Below are positions 23,611 through 47,970 of a DNA stretch of 64,000 bases, in pieces (the first letter of the stretch is position 1; every line of letters starts with the position of its first letter). A model generated the notes under the pieces. The model saw only the letters and a program-made list of their open reading frames with translations. It made no database searches and was not told where the DNA came from. The translations under genes and the position numbers were made by a program. The DNA is from Apostichopus japonicus. Its lineage: Eukaryota > Echinodermata > Holothuroidea > Aspidochirotida > Stichopodidae. Location: NCBI RefSeq assembly GCF_037975245.1, contig NC_092569.1:24413168-24477167 (forward strand), read 5' to 3'.

Positions 23611-24565
23611 GTGAGTTATTGTCAAGTTCATATAAACTGTACATCCATGATCAGAATGGTGCCAAGAATCGCCTGAATTAATATAACACCACACAAAGTA
23701 TTACAAAATGATCTCCTAAACACGTTATTTAAGCAAGTAATGAGAATTCAATCTTTAAGAGTGTTCAGGGTGACCACTTCAAGCTGTCCTGAGTAAAGTT
23801 ATAGCTCTGATAGAGTGAAACCGCTCACTCTTGTTAGACATTAATAGACATGAAGTCATTCTTTGATAAGAGAACGAAGAACGAATTCTCATTTCTCGAA
23901 ATTATGGTGTCTACATCCCCTATGATTGTTACTTGTCTTTATGTGCCATTCAAGCTTAAATACAATGTTAGTATTTCCGTGTCCATGTAAAGCGAAATCT
24001 ACCAAAACAGTTAGGTAAAAATGGAACTTCTGCCTGATTGAAAGTATAGTTACTTTATTTGTTCTTAGACTTTAAAACTAATCCTTTGAATAATGGATCG
24101 GGTCATCTTAAGTGACGTCTGTATGCTGGTCCGAAATATCAAAAAACCGTTCGGCCAACATAGTCAACTTTAATTGCCGAAATGTTGTGAAAAGGTGCTG
24201 GTGCTCCTAGGCGAACAGTTAGGCCTACAGTCATTTAATGCAAACATATTGCCTATTATATATTATTCACAAGTAATGGGAATTAATCTTAAAGAGTGTT
24301 CAGGGTGATCACTATAAGCTGGTCTGATTAAAGTTAGCTCTGAAAGAGTAAACTCATTCACTTTTGTTAGACATGAAGTCACCCCCCTGTTAAGAGCAAC
24401 TTCCACGTATTTAGTATATTGAGATCATCTCGAACACACCAAAAAACGAATTCTCATTCTTCGTAACGTATGGTGTGTACAACCTATAATAATGTTACTT
24501 GCCTTTTAATTACCTGTCACATATAAATACATACTTTTTATTTGCGTGTCCATTTAAACCGAAAG

Positions 24566-24637
24566 GTCCAACGACTTCAAACAGCGGTAGCACGTTACCG
24601 AGTAAAGTGACCAGTATTGTACAATCTACCAAAGTAG
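24566..24637 (+). CDS. Ig gene 1, Ser/Thr-rich linker exon
   Basis: Seventy-two bases, phase 1 at both ends, bounded by CCGAAAG| (weak pyrimidine tract) and |GTAAGG. It encodes [15 protein letters not shown] and a further TSIVQSTKV stretch, a Ser/Thr-rich stalk segment. The equivalent exon at 62809-62880 differs by only a few residues. The acceptor is less canonical than the donor, so its 5' edge is the less certain. Confidence 0.6.
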
Positions 24638-24643
24638 GTAAGG

Positions 24644-24771
<128 letters not shown>

Positions 24772-25800
24772 TGTTCCTTCCCACCATGTTCCATTCGGCT
24801 GAAAGGCATATAATTTATTTGTGTTCATATATGTTCACATTGATAAGAGCAACACGCCAAATAGGTCAAGATTCAATGTTGATAGCAGAGACAGTACATA
24901 AGACAAATACTTGACGATTTCAACTAACCTATATTTATGAATGATGTTTCAATACCTGAATCATTGAGTTTGAACAACAGGTGTATGCTAGTCACATATA
25001 GCATAAACACGTTGGGCCAACATTGTCAAAATTGATTGGAAATGTTGGACCACTGAGTGCTGTATGGCAACTGCTAGTAGGGAAAAGTTGGGCACACAAA
25101 ATATATATATGAACTTTTTATGTTCCTTCCCACCATGTTCCATTCGGCTGAAAGGCATATAATTTATTTGTGTTCATATATGTTCACATTGATAAGAGCA
25201 ACACGCCAAAGAGGTCAAGATTCAATGTTGATAGCAGAGACAGTACATAAGACAAATACTTGACGATTTCAACTAACCTATATTTATGAATGATGTTTCA
25301 ATACCTGAATCATTGAGTTTGAACAACAGGTGTATGCTAGTCACATATAGCATAAACACGTTGGGCCAACATTGTCAAAATTGATTGGAAATGTTGGACC
25401 ACTGAGTGCTGTATGGCAACTGCTAGTAGGGAAAAGTTGGGCACACAAAATATATATATGAACTTTTTATGTTCCTTCCCACCATGTTCCATTCGGCTGA
25501 AAGGCATATAATTTATTTGTGTTCATATATGTTCACATTGATAAGAGAAACACGCCAAAGGGGTCAAGATTCAATGTTGATAGCAGAGACAGTACATAAG
25601 ACAAATACTTGACGATTTCAACTAACTTTAATTTATCAAAGATGTTCCAATACCTGATGAATCCTTGAGTTTTACCAACAGGTGTATGCTAGTGACATAT
25701 AGCATAAAGACGTTGGGCCAACATTGTCAAAATTGATTTGAAATGTTAAGTCACTGAGTGCTGAATGGCGACTGCTCGTAGGGAAAAGTTGGGCACACAA
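24772..25800. repeat. Three tandem copies of a 349-bp unit
   Basis: The unit starts tgttccttcccaccatgttcc at 24772, 25121 and 25470, an exact 349-bp period. Copies one and two are almost identical. Copy three diverges from about 25628 and then runs on into single-copy sequence, so the array grew from that end. Each unit ends in a short (TA) run and lies within the intron of Ig gene 1. Confidence 0.95.
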
Positions 25801-26389
25801 TTGGTTCCAATGCTGAGCCAATATTTTGCCTATAATATATATTTTGGGGGCAAACGTTGGCAGATGGTTGGGTTAACGGCTGGGCCTAATGTTGGATGTA
25901 CGTTTCCTGCTTTTAGATTACCAAGTGAAACATATCTTTCAGTAAAGATTTGTTAAAGTTCTTGTAGGTTCACCATCAACTCCTGTAGTTCGTTCACAGA
26001 AATGAGACGTCCTTGCATGTTGCTATCTTGATTTATTACATCTGTCGATTAGGTTAAGGATAGTTGGATAACTGAAAGCAAACATGACCGGTTTTTGCAC
26101 TGTACGTAAAGAAAAGTTGCAGAATTTCTACAAGACTTTAAACATTGATATCACAACCTGACATAACCAGATCATCAGATTATATGTTCAGATCATAATT
26201 AACTAAGAATATTGAAAAATATCAGAAATTAACCAAAGACACCTCACATTTTCTTTGACCTTTAAACATAAACTTTGACCTCCTACAAATAAGATTTTGA
26301 GAACTTGTCGACATAAGCCATCTAACATTGAACTTTAAAACTATGAAAGACTAGCTGAGGTATCTCGTTCCAGTTGGAAATCATGTAAT

Positions 26390-26850
26390 GTGACAAAGGA
26401 CCCTCTTGAAATTGTCTTATACCTTTCAAACTCAATTTTCACAGCTTCATCTGCAAAATGTGCATTCCTATGTAATGTCCAGATCTTGGAAATTTAAGCA
26501 CCACTGTTAAAATACATTTATTGTCTACTGTGGAAAGTGTATGTGACATTATAATGATGATATGTAATAACGACGGTGTTCAATTGTGCCAGTGAGTTAC
26601 AACCCGTTTGCTTAATGTTCGTGTTCAAAAGGCGCAAAATAAACATAGTATCACACATAATTTTACAACCGAGAATCTAAAATACGTTTACTGTTTTTAA
26701 TGTTAGTTAAATAGTAAATTCTCATCGCTATCCGCCATCACTCATAACTGCAGAGACTGATAATTCACATATTTAAAGAATTATATGTTAGATATTCGAT
26801 ATGTTTCCACAATATATATGATGTGATATACCGTATACAGCGTGTTCGTG
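26390..26850 (+). pseudogene. Third, decayed copy of the linker-exon block
   Basis: The sequence matches 60310-60690: the phrases ccctcttgaaattgt, cacagcttcatctg and ctatccgccatcactcataa recur. The linker exon itself begins at about 26757 (CTGCAG|agactgataattcac) but stops matching after some 15 bases, where the sequence jumps to that found downstream of the other copies (atatttaaagaattatatg). The exon is therefore deleted here. Confidence 0.7.
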
Positions 26851-26981
26851 TGCGAAAGGCGCAAAATAAACCTATACTCACAAATCATTTTAAAAACTAG
26901 AAACGAAATTACGTACTTAATGAAATGTTAAGCAATATAATAAATGTTCATTAATATACGCCTATACACTCTTAATTACAG

Positions 26982-27011
26982 AGATCGAGCACTCATCGAG
27001 TGATAAACAAG
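26982..27011 (+). CDS. Ig gene 1, 10-residue micro-exon
   Basis: TTAATTACAG| and |GTAAGA enclose 30 bp, phase 1 at both ends, encoding a short acidic/Ser segment (EIEHSSSDKQ). It lies between the last Ser/Thr linker and the transmembrane exon and keeps the frame. Its small size and lack of a paralogue in the window make it a candidate only. Confidence 0.5.
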
Positions 27012-27261
27012 GTAAGAAAAAATATGAACTTATACTAAATTTGGAATTAATATCAATTTATTGATTGCTCTCCTTTTAAATTATTAAAAATATTAGTGAT
27101 GGCATCACAGGCCTCTATACGGCGACTGAGATAATTTTATTTTTCCGAAAGCATAATTAATATTATATGCATAATTAGAATATCGTTAATCCAGTAACTT
27201 CTAATGAATTCAGGTAATTTGTCTTACTGTAGCAGAAATAATATCATTTATAAAAAAAAGT

Positions 27262-27545
27262 TAATTGTTCATTCCTTAAAAAGAATTGCTTGTATTCTTT
27301 CCCATCATGTTGAGTAATATATTTCTTTACAGAGGTTAGGGTGTTACCAAAACTGTAGAGAACACCAAGGAAACATGTGGAACAAATTCGTTCTATTTAC
27401 AATTGTTATAATTATTCATTCCTTAAAATATATTCCTTGCATTCTCTCTCATAACGTTGAGTAGTTTATTGCTTGAGAGAGGTGTGGTCGTTGCCGAAGC
27501 GAAACCAAGGAAACATGTAGCACAAATTCGTTCTATTCGTCATCA
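27262..27545. repeat. Two-copy tandem repeat, period about 148 bp
   Basis: The phrases attcattccttaaaa, accaaggaaacatgt and acaaattcgttctatt appear in order twice (from 27263 and from 27411). The two copies are diverged. Confidence 0.75.
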
Positions 27546-28029
27546 AACGTGGTAAGTGATTGTATTGGGTATTTGATAGGACAATTTACACATAAGCTGC
27601 CAAAAAATAAAACGAAAAGCGATCGTAAAAGGAAAGATCGGGAACGTTGGGTAGTAATTCTCTAGACTCTATCACGCTTAATATGCGAATTCTATCTTGA
27701 GTGACAACACTCTCTGGCTATACGGCAATACATCAAAATCCCTTTGATAACAAAAAACTTGAAGAGCGACACCGCTTTTTATTTGCAAATCAAATCCTTA
27801 CGAAAAGTATGTGATATTAGTATAAATACCCATCACTTGAATACTTAATTTAAGGAAGTGCTTCTTTAAGTTGCTAACATTTGTAGTTAAGACTTTAACT
27901 GCTCGTGATGTATTGGCATGATACAGATGCTACTACCTACTACTACACTTCGTGGAGCACATACGCTATGATTACATAAAATTACTTTAACATAAACCTC
28001 AAATATACTACTGACTGTTATTTTCAGCC

Positions 28030-28985
28030 TGCTCAATAGCTTCTAGCAAACCCCATTTCATGATTGGAATGTTAAAGATAGTATGATGTGTCTTCAGTTT
28101 TATAGTCCTAACTAATCCATCTTTACAGGGATATGTTTCCATTTTGCTTCCCATAACCCAGTTGTTTCGAAGAGGTATCCTTGTCAGCTAAAAGCTGAAA
28201 AAAATAACATCGAGTCTATAAAAAGGAATCGATCTCTTAGCTGATCCGCCAATCATATCTTTACTGAAAGATTTATCCTTAACATATTTCAGAATGTTTT
28301 CCTCTTCTACTTGTTAGCTTACTCACTGAAAGTGTTTCATATAGATTTTCAAGTTTTACTTTTTCTTAGTCTTGCCTCTCAAATATTGCCAGTACCTTCA
28401 AAACCAAATTACATCTTTCTTCAAACTGCACCAATTACACCATAGATGCAAAAGTCGATCTACTCAATTTCATCCACATGTGTATTGGATAGGGACGATT
28501 CAAATTTGCACTCAGAAATCGTGATTTCTGTGTCAGTGTGGAGACTATCTAACTCTGGACTCTAAAATAAGGAATTCTGGACCTTCAGTCCATCTGTTAC
28601 CTCCTCATCTCTTCGAATCCCTGCATCTACTTTGACAGTTAACACTACTGCAGATAATTCTAAACGTGGGATGCTCATAACCTTTACGGGTGCCAAATGT
28701 GATTTGGACATAAAAATGGCACAATGGACTTTGCCATTTGAATTAATTGGTTTCAAATAGGTGACACAATCAAACGGTTCTTCTGGGGCATCTGGGAAAT
28801 GGTGAAGTTCATTAGTAGCACCCTCATTATCATCAATATTTCAAGTTTCCAAGTTACGACAGTTCCTTTTTCCAGTCTAGCCAATTTGTTAGATCTCCAG
28901 CTGCTAGAGAATCATCCCAACCAGCATTCTTGCGACAAAGTCTCTGGTTAACAAGCTTAGCTCTTGTGATAAATCGGGCACCCAT
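28030..28985 (-). pseudogene. BEL/Pao LTR-retrotransposon remnant, antisense in the last intron
   Basis: On the minus strand the segments, in order, are ARFITRAKLVNQRL, HHFPDAPEEPFDCV, GKVHCAIFMSKSHLAPVKV with SIPRLELSAVVL, and much later CKDGLVRTIKLKT. The second and third mark the region after the RT of BEL/Pao elements (a D-A-S-x-x-x-Y-G/A-V-like segment, then the K-S-R-L-A-P-x-K and I-P-R-L-E-L signatures). The last is the tail of a BEL/Pao integrase. Most of the RNase H and integrase is missing, and stops and frame changes are common. It is a fossil, unlikely to be expressed. Confidence 0.75.
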
Positions 28986-29080
28986 TGCAAATAGCTAAGA
29001 CCGATAGAAACACAATATGTAAATGGTTTGTATTACGATTTCACATTTCCTGCAACTGATTCTTCGCATTTTACCAACAG

Positions 29081-29271
29081 ATGGGTCACATGGTCGAAAA
29101 GGACTTTGGTTTGCTTTCGTAGGTTTCTTGTTAACAATACTTTGTTCCATTTGTTTCACTGCATTGTGTTATTGGATGCACAAGAAAGAAAAAAAAAGGC
29201 GCCTTAGAGAACCAGTGAATTCCATGCAAATAATGACAGCAACTGACAATCAGGAGAAGTTTAAGGGCTAG
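29081..29271 (+). CDS. Ig gene 1, last exon: transmembrane helix and cytoplasmic tail
   Basis: TTACCAACAG| starts a phase-1 exon that runs to a TAG stop. It reads a short juxtamembrane part, a hydrophobic span of about 21 residues (LWFAFVGFLLTILCSICFTAL, Cys-rich at its end), then a strongly basic stop-transfer (HKKEKKRR) and a tail of some 26 residues. This order gives a type I membrane topology with the Ig domain outside. No ITAM, ITIM or SH2-binding tyrosine motif is visible in the tail, so signalling would need a partner, or the protein acts in adhesion. It is the terminal exon of the gene beginning at 20893; no other exon with a stop and transmembrane span is visible between. Confidence 0.75.
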
Positions 29272-29691
29272 AAGTTTCAAATGTTTGTACGAAGTTAACA
29301 CAATTACTATTTTTCATGTGAACAAAATGTTTTTATGCAAGTTTTAACTTTTCGTATTCGATAAGTTTTATCTGTGAAACAGTCTAAATGCAATTCTGTA
29401 CTATAATTCTGTAATGTAATAAGTCTTGAATGTCATGTTCTAACTCCCGTTACTTACTAGTACAACGCAATCTTGTTACATGGCAATTTTCGTTGTTATT
29501 AGTTAAATATGACACCTTCAGCCAAAATTTTATGTTGCGACGTAGTCTAGGCCAGTGTACACCACAATTAAAAACTATATATATTATTGTTACTGTTTTT
29601 ATGAAATTAAATGGAACCAAAACAAGATAAAATCACAATTTCGTTCACAACATAGATGATTTGTCCATAACATTTCTTTCTTTCTAAAACA

Positions 29692-29697
29692 AATAAA
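29692..29697 (+). terminator. Possible polyadenylation signal of Ig gene 1
   Basis: AATAAA about 420 bp after the stop codon at 29271. It is the best canonical hexamer seen in the plausible 3' untranslated region. Confidence 0.4.
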
Positions 29698-29989
29698 AGA
29701 ACGTGCTCTGAAATTGGAATGATGAATAATTATGTTTGAGTAGCGGCTGAAATTAAAATAATCATAAGAAGTTTCCAGTGGTTAATGAATAGAAAGAATA
29801 AGTAGTCATACATATTCTTCCCATGTCTTGTTGTACTTGTTGCATTTCTAATACACGTTCAAAAAAAGAAACACACCCGTCCGCCTGGAGTCATCATTCA
29901 AAGTATAGACTTAGATAGCAGAGGCAGAAAAGAACCAGTTAAACAATAATATGTGATAACAATTTCTTACACTGCCACTTAAACAACAG

Positions 29990-30060
29990 ATGGATCAGAT
30001 GGCTTTACATATTGGTTGCTGTATACGCAGCTGTAGCTGGTGTAAAAGTAGAATTGTATG
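29990..30060 (+). pseudogene. Possible decayed copy of the transmembrane exon start
   Basis: AACAACAG|ATGGATCAGATGG resembles ACCAACAG|ATGGGTCACATGG at the start of the 29081 exon. It then hits a stop after about 15 codons, while a hydrophobic stretch continues in another frame. The similarity is short, so this is tentative. Confidence 0.3.
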
Positions 30061-30937
30061 AAAATTTTAATATATACAATATATGCAGGCGCGTATCCAG
30101 GGGGAAGCGTTGGGGGCGCGCCCCCCCCCCGGTAAGAAAAAGAGGAGGGGAAAAAAAGAGAAGAAAAAGGGAAAAAAGAGGGGGAAAAAGAGGAGGAGGA
30201 GAGGAAGGAAGTGAAAAGAAAAAGAAGAAAGAGAGAAAAAGGAGAAAATGAGGGAGTAGAAGAAAAACGCCAAGACACCGGGAAGAGAAAGAGGAACAGT
30301 CAATTACACTGCTGATCCCTATTATATACACAGGGTAGACAGTGACGGTTAAGGGTTTCAGAAGGGGCGTGTGCCTCACCCTACCCCTTACACCGACAAC
30401 TCCATTTTTGACGTTTCCATTTTTTCCTCTCTCACTTATGATCTATATATACTAATATGGTCTATCATAACGCGTGTGAGTGTAAATACGCCTTAAACAA
30501 TTGTAGAATTGTGCTATGAAACCAACTGTGGCTGGTCTCGAACTCGACCGTGTCGTCGGGAAACATGACGCATTTCGGGAAGGGGGCGACGGCCCATCCC
30601 CATTCAGCATATTTCTTTATGATATCGCTAGTAATTTCAAAATAGAAAATGCTTAGATGCAACTTACAAGGCCTGGGAAGTGTCATTTCTAGTGATCTGG
30701 GAGGCATTTTCGGCCAAAATTTGCTTGTAGGCCTACGCTTCGCGCCAACTCATGGTGGAGCTACGCTTAGAGAACTTGCCTACAGGCTTCGCTCCTCCCT
30801 TGGCAAATTCCTCGTTACGCGCCTGTTCGAATTTGTAAAGCAAACAGCAGATATCACATCATATCAGTGAGCATGAAAATGGCGTTCCATGATGAACAGC
30901 CCCAAAACTGCCCGACTTGCCCGAAAAAAAAATAACC

Positions 30938-37287
<6,350 letters not shown>

Positions 37288-37290
37288 TCG

Positions 37291-43621
<6,331 letters not shown>

Positions 43622-43657
43622 CGTTGACACTCTCCAGGAAGGCGAAGACCTGGCGAG

Positions 43658-43733
43658 ATGAAATGCTTCAACTGGTACACATCAGTTTCATATGTGTTAA
43701 TTTCTGTCTGCCTGTCGAGTACTTCAGTACATG
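43658..43733 (+). CDS. Ig gene 2, exon 1: start codon and signal peptide
   Basis: The ATG opens a 25-codon exon: MKCFNWYTS, then a hydrophobic core (VSYVLISVCL), then a small polar stretch (SSTSVH), ending after the first base of a codon at CATG|GTAAGT, a perfect donor. The architecture and phase are the same as exon 1 of gene 1 (20893), but the sequences are not close. The next in-phase Ig exon is 4.2 kb away at 47971, and the intron between holds a foldback element and a Penelope-like fragment. It should target the Ig protein to the secretory pathway. The transmembrane exon of this gene is not in the window. Confidence 0.75.
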
Positions 43734-44004
43734 GTAAGTGTAAGATTTGAGGTATAATCAAACTTGGACAAATCAAACTTGAAATTATCACATAAGTCTA
43801 CATCAAAATATCTTTTTTGATCTGACGTTGTATATAAACCTGTAAGCAAACCGCTTTTTACGCATAACGTGAGGGGACAGAAAACGATTGGGTACTGTTT
43901 GGAAAAAAAATACGAATTTCAGTGTTTCATCGAAACGTTTGGTTAATACACTGGAGGAAGCTGAATAGTATAGCAGTGCTGTAGAGGTAGTAAATCAGTC
44001 CAAG

Positions 44005-44155
44005 TAACCTCACAGCAATAAGTCAGTATAGCATACCTTCCTTTGTAATATAATTAAACCGCCAAACATATAACGGTGTAACTTGAATCTTTAAAAGTAA
44101 GTGGGCCTTACGTTCGATCCTAGCAGGATCTTCTTCAGAGACTGGATGACCAACG
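44005..44155 (-). mobile_element. 3' scrap of a Penelope-like element
   Basis: On the minus strand it reads CTCTGAAGAAGATCCTGCTAGG then ATCGAACGTAAGGCC and a ttactttta stretch, the same 3' signature as at 15187-15216 in the 12-15 kb element. Only the tail is present, with no coding part. Confidence 0.6.
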
Positions 44156-44448
44156 GTGTAACTTGCTTGTCAACTAGTTTGCGGATACTCAAAATTAAAA
44201 GAGATCATACTGGGGAGTCTCATTAGACAACTAGTAAAACAAGATGGTAAACAATGTCCCTGTATCACAATATAGCTAAATTTTGTACATTATCTTAATT
44301 TTGCTCAACGTATTATTTAACATTTCAAAAACGTTTATTTTTCACATAATATTGGAAACGTATTACAACTTCTTCAAAGGTGGTTTTCACAATAAAAATA
44401 TTGCAATTTGATGCCCAGTGAAAAATGTAAAAAATAAACATACCACAT

Positions 44449-45943
44449 GCGACCGTATGGCAAGCCGTTTTACTTTTTATTCAATATTTAATGATATCTT
44501 TAATTATTTGATGATATCATTAAATCAATTGTTGATATCAAGAATTCGAATTGTTGATATCATTAAACCAATTAATGATATCATTAATTCAGTTCATTTC
44601 TTGATATCAATAATTCATTTAATGATATCTTTAAAGCAATTAGTGATATCAAGAAATGATTTAAAGATATCTTTAAATGTATTTGTGATATGTACATATC
44701 ACTAATTCGAATTGGTGATATGTACATATCACTAATTCAATTTAATGATATCAACAAATATGACGTCATATTTACTGATATCACTTATTCGAATTGGTGA
44801 TATGTACATATCACTAATTCGAATTGGTGATATGTACATATCACTAATTCAATTTAATGATATCAACAAATATGACGTCATATTTACTGATATCACTTAT
44901 TCGAATTAGTGATATGTACATATGTACATATCACTAATTCGAATAAGTGATATCAGTAAATATGACGTCATATTTCATGATATCAGTAATTCGAATTAGT
45001 GATATGTACATATCATTAATTCGAATAAGTGATATCATCAAATATGACGTCATATTTACTGATATCAGTAATTCGAATTAGTGATATGTACATATCATTA
45101 ATTCGAATTAGTGATATCATCAAATATGACGTCATATTTACTGATATGATATGTACATATCACTAATTCGATTTAATGATATCAACAATTATGACGTACA
45201 TATCAAGAATTCGGCCATATTTAATGATATCATTAAATATGGCTGCGATATGTCTGGTTATACGGCGTAGTCTCAGTAACTCATCCGTAAATAGGCCTTA
45301 TGGAACTAAGCTGGTGGTAGTTGGTATGGGTCTATTGCAGTGCAGTATACATTACATTAGTTATACGGTAGGCTCAATACGTAAAACTGCTCTTAATATG
45401 GCGGGGATTGAAGCTCAACCAGTTCTAGACAGAATATAATGCACTAACCGCACTGCACTGTACTTCCCGCCTCATAATCCCAGGCGCTCAAACTGAGGGC
45501 GTAATTGATGATATCATTAAATATGGCCGAATTCGTGATATGTACGTCATATTTGATGATATCATTAATTGGAATTTATGATATCATTAAATATGGCCGA
45601 ATTCGTGATATGTACGTCATACTTTTTGATATCATTAATTTAAATACAGATATCTGAAATTGAATTTATGATATCTTGAATTGAATTATTGATATCTATA
45701 ATAGTTCATCTATTTTAAGATATCACAAATTCAATTCTTGATATCAGAAAGTTTAATTATGATATCATCAAATAAAATAATGATATCAATCATTTCCTTG
45801 CACCAATTAATGATATCATCAAATATGACGTACATATCATTAAAACAATTTCAGATATCATTAAATAATTGTTGATATCATTAAATAATTGTTTATATCA
45901 ATAAATACTGAATAAAAAATAAAATGGCTTGCCATACGACCGC
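44449..45943. mobile_element. Foldback element made of GATATC palindromes
   Basis: The left end GCGACCGTATGGCAAGCC and the right end (read backward) GCGGTCGTATGGCAAGCC match, and complementarity goes on for about 50 bp. Each arm is an array of short palindromes centred on GATATC, GATATGTACATATC or TATGACGTCATA, spaced by AT-rich words such as attaatt and aattcgaatt. A unique core of about 250 bp (45243-45505) lies between the arms. The structure fits foldback-type DNA transposons with compound inverted repeats, such as the sea urchin TU elements. No transposase is encoded and no target duplication was found. Confidence 0.8.
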
Positions 45944-45977
45944 GAATACCTTTAAACTTTCTTGCCAAGGCAGAGCT

Positions 45978-46060
45978 AGAATATCACATAATATACTTAA
46001 CTAAACTATCATCATACTGCTACTCGGAGTTTCACGGGTACGGCTAGCGCACCGATCATC
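45978..46060. repeat. Single arm of the 54.1-kb hairpin sequence
   Basis: The sequence from atatcacataatatactt through cggagtttcacg to accgatcatcaggcaactga matches the left arm at 54094-54183 with a few changes. Here it is not followed by its inverted copy but by the region leading to a Penelope-like fragment. Confidence 0.85.
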
Positions 46061-46196
46061 AGGCAACTGAACTGATCAACACAGGCTATTTCGGTTTCAG
46101 GCGTGTGTGTTTACGGTTGCCATGGCGACAGCGCGATAACGGCTCTGTTCATTTGTTGATGCATCTGTCCTTCGATTGTATTATGGCTAGCTTCTC

Positions 46197-47278
46197 TTAC
46201 ATGCATATATTGCTTGATCCTGATTCGCGTTGGTGTGTGTCGGATTGCTTCAATATGTTCCATTCAATAGTGTAATAGCTCCCCTTGCTTTTCAGTGCCC
46301 AGATCTGCTTGGATACATCTGTCTCCTTTTCATATTTTTTGTTGGGAAACGACTTCGTGTGGTTGCGGTACCTAGATTTAAAATCGCCCCGGTGAGCCCA
46401 ACGTATGACCACGAATCGGGACCGGAAGTGACGGTGGCTTCGTACACAATTGAATTGGATAAGCACTCTCCATGCAGAGGGTAGGCTCCTTTATCTCGAC
46501 AGTTGCAAGTTTTGGTGGCATTTGTTGTTGGGTTGCTTTCCCGCATTATTCTGGTGTTGTGGGACTTGATGATGGAATCCATGTTTTTCATGCAACTGTA
46601 GCTCACTTACATCGTGTTTCTGTTGAAGATCTTCCTCAGCTTGCTCCTACGTGGAAAGTGCCTATCTATGAGCTTGAGGAACTGTGACCCCAAGTTGGTT
46701 TCCACGTTCCTACTAAATGGTGGGTTGAACCACGTGATCTTCCTCTGACGGTTCTTTCTTTCTTTCTTGGGTGTTGTTGGTGCGCCCCCGTCGTCGTATG
46801 AGATGGTACGTTCGTACCCGCTTTTCTTTAGCGCTGCGTTGTAAGGCGATATGCCATGCTGAAGACTCCCTCTTTCGACGAGAGTTCCCTGATCCCCTTT
46901 TCAATGGCTGTGGGAATGTGTTTGGTGATGGTGGGTGGGTGGTTAGATTTGACATGTATGTAGAGCGGCTCGTCGTTGGGCTTCATGTATGGTTTGCGAG
47001 TTCCAGATTCTAGGTCCAGGGTTGTGTCAAGGAAGTTAGTCGACTTTAGGTTCGGCTGGGCCGTGATGTTAAGTCCATGCGCCTGAAAAATCTTGACCAG
47101 CTCTTTTCGGGTGCGGTCTGCCTGTCTTCCAGAGTGGATTCGCAAGACGGCAAGGCCGTCATCTCTGTAGAGGCCGACACTGGCCACCTCTAGCTCCGCT
47201 TCTAGTTGGTGTAGTATGTAGAGGCCTACCAACTCACACATTTCTGCACCATCGCAAGCACCATCGCAAGCACCATCG
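46197..47278 (-). pseudogene. Second Penelope-like element, RT and GIY-YIG, 5'-truncated
   Basis: Minus strand, in order: GAEMCELVGLYIL, VGLYRDDGLAVL (RT motif C with adjacent Asp), a KIFQAHGLNIT segment, NFLDTTLDL, PLYIHVKSNHPP, then, after frame breaks, a Cys-rich CNCRDKGAYPLHGECL segment and a GIY-YIG endonuclease (IVYEATV, YVGLTGA, RYRNHTKSFPNKKY, SKQIWALK). The order matches Penelope-like retroelements, but the sequence differs from the 12-15 kb copy, so a different lineage. The N-terminal RT half is missing; the fragment starts right at a (TA)n tract with a triplicated GACDGA-type codon run. At least two frame changes make it inactive. Confidence 0.85.
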
Positions 47279-47282
47279 TATG

Positions 47283-47332
<50 letters not shown>
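47283..47332. repeat. (TA)n tract at the left edge of Ig cassette copy 1
   Basis: About 50 bp of pure TA. It separates the Penelope-like fragment from the SINE-like sequence and the Ig exons. Confidence 0.95.
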
Positions 47333-47337
<5 letters not shown>

Positions 47338-47600
47338 TCCCTGTTCTAGATTTGTCAACTCATAATATATATATATCGTTCGAATCCCAGTGGAGGTTGG
47401 AAGATTTTCACTGTTCTGGATTTTCCAACTCATTACAATCACCATGCCAGCCAAACTTTCACTTCAGAAATGGCTTCATTCTTTTAGGACTCACAAAGCT
47501 AAGGTATAGGAATCGAACCATGGCCTTGTGGCCGTTGTGCTTGGCTTGCCTCAAAAAAAATGGTAATTCTGTGTACATTGTCAGATCGGTGCACTCTGTA
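47333..47600 (-). mobile_element. tRNA-derived SINE-like sequence, copy 1
   Basis: Read on the minus strand it contains ATGGTTCGATTCC (around 47509-47521), a good RNA polymerase III B-box, preceded by a GGCCACAAGGCC stem-like word, then a body and an end that runs into the (TA)n tract. The A-box is not clear. The same sequence occurs at 54333-54605. Confidence 0.45.
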
Positions 47601-47970
47601 CAATTGTAACACGCCCTCACTGACATTTATAGAAAGCATTTAATAGGTATTCACACTACTATAATCATTTCGGTTTAGGTGTTGCCGATTTAGGTCTGTC
47701 ACATGAAGGTCCAGGGTTCGATCTGCGTGTGTGCGTTGTTGTTAATACGCAGACTGGCCAGAATATATTTATATTTATGATTTTTTTAAGATCGTGGAGT
47801 GCATTCGTTCATGTTTATCGAACTGTACTGTTCACAAATTGTTTTCTTTATTTTTCGTTTACTATTTTTATGAACATATACATTTTAATATTATGTCATG
47901 CTGTACAAGCCAACGATATTCCCTATATAATATGGAATTATAATGTGTTCGACTTTCTTTCATATTACAG

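Noticed and set aside
44418-45439. Open frames across the GATATC array
   Set aside because: They are readings of repeated palindromes, rich in Ile/Ser, with no protein-like pattern.
44460-45900. CRISPR-like array
   Set aside because: The repeats are palindromic, unequal in spacing and part of a eukaryotic foldback element; there are no uniform spacers and no cas genes.
47696-47730. Possible tRNA gene (ggttcgatctg word)
   Set aside because: Only a B-box-like word is present; no cloverleaf could be drawn, so it is at most a SINE-type remnant.
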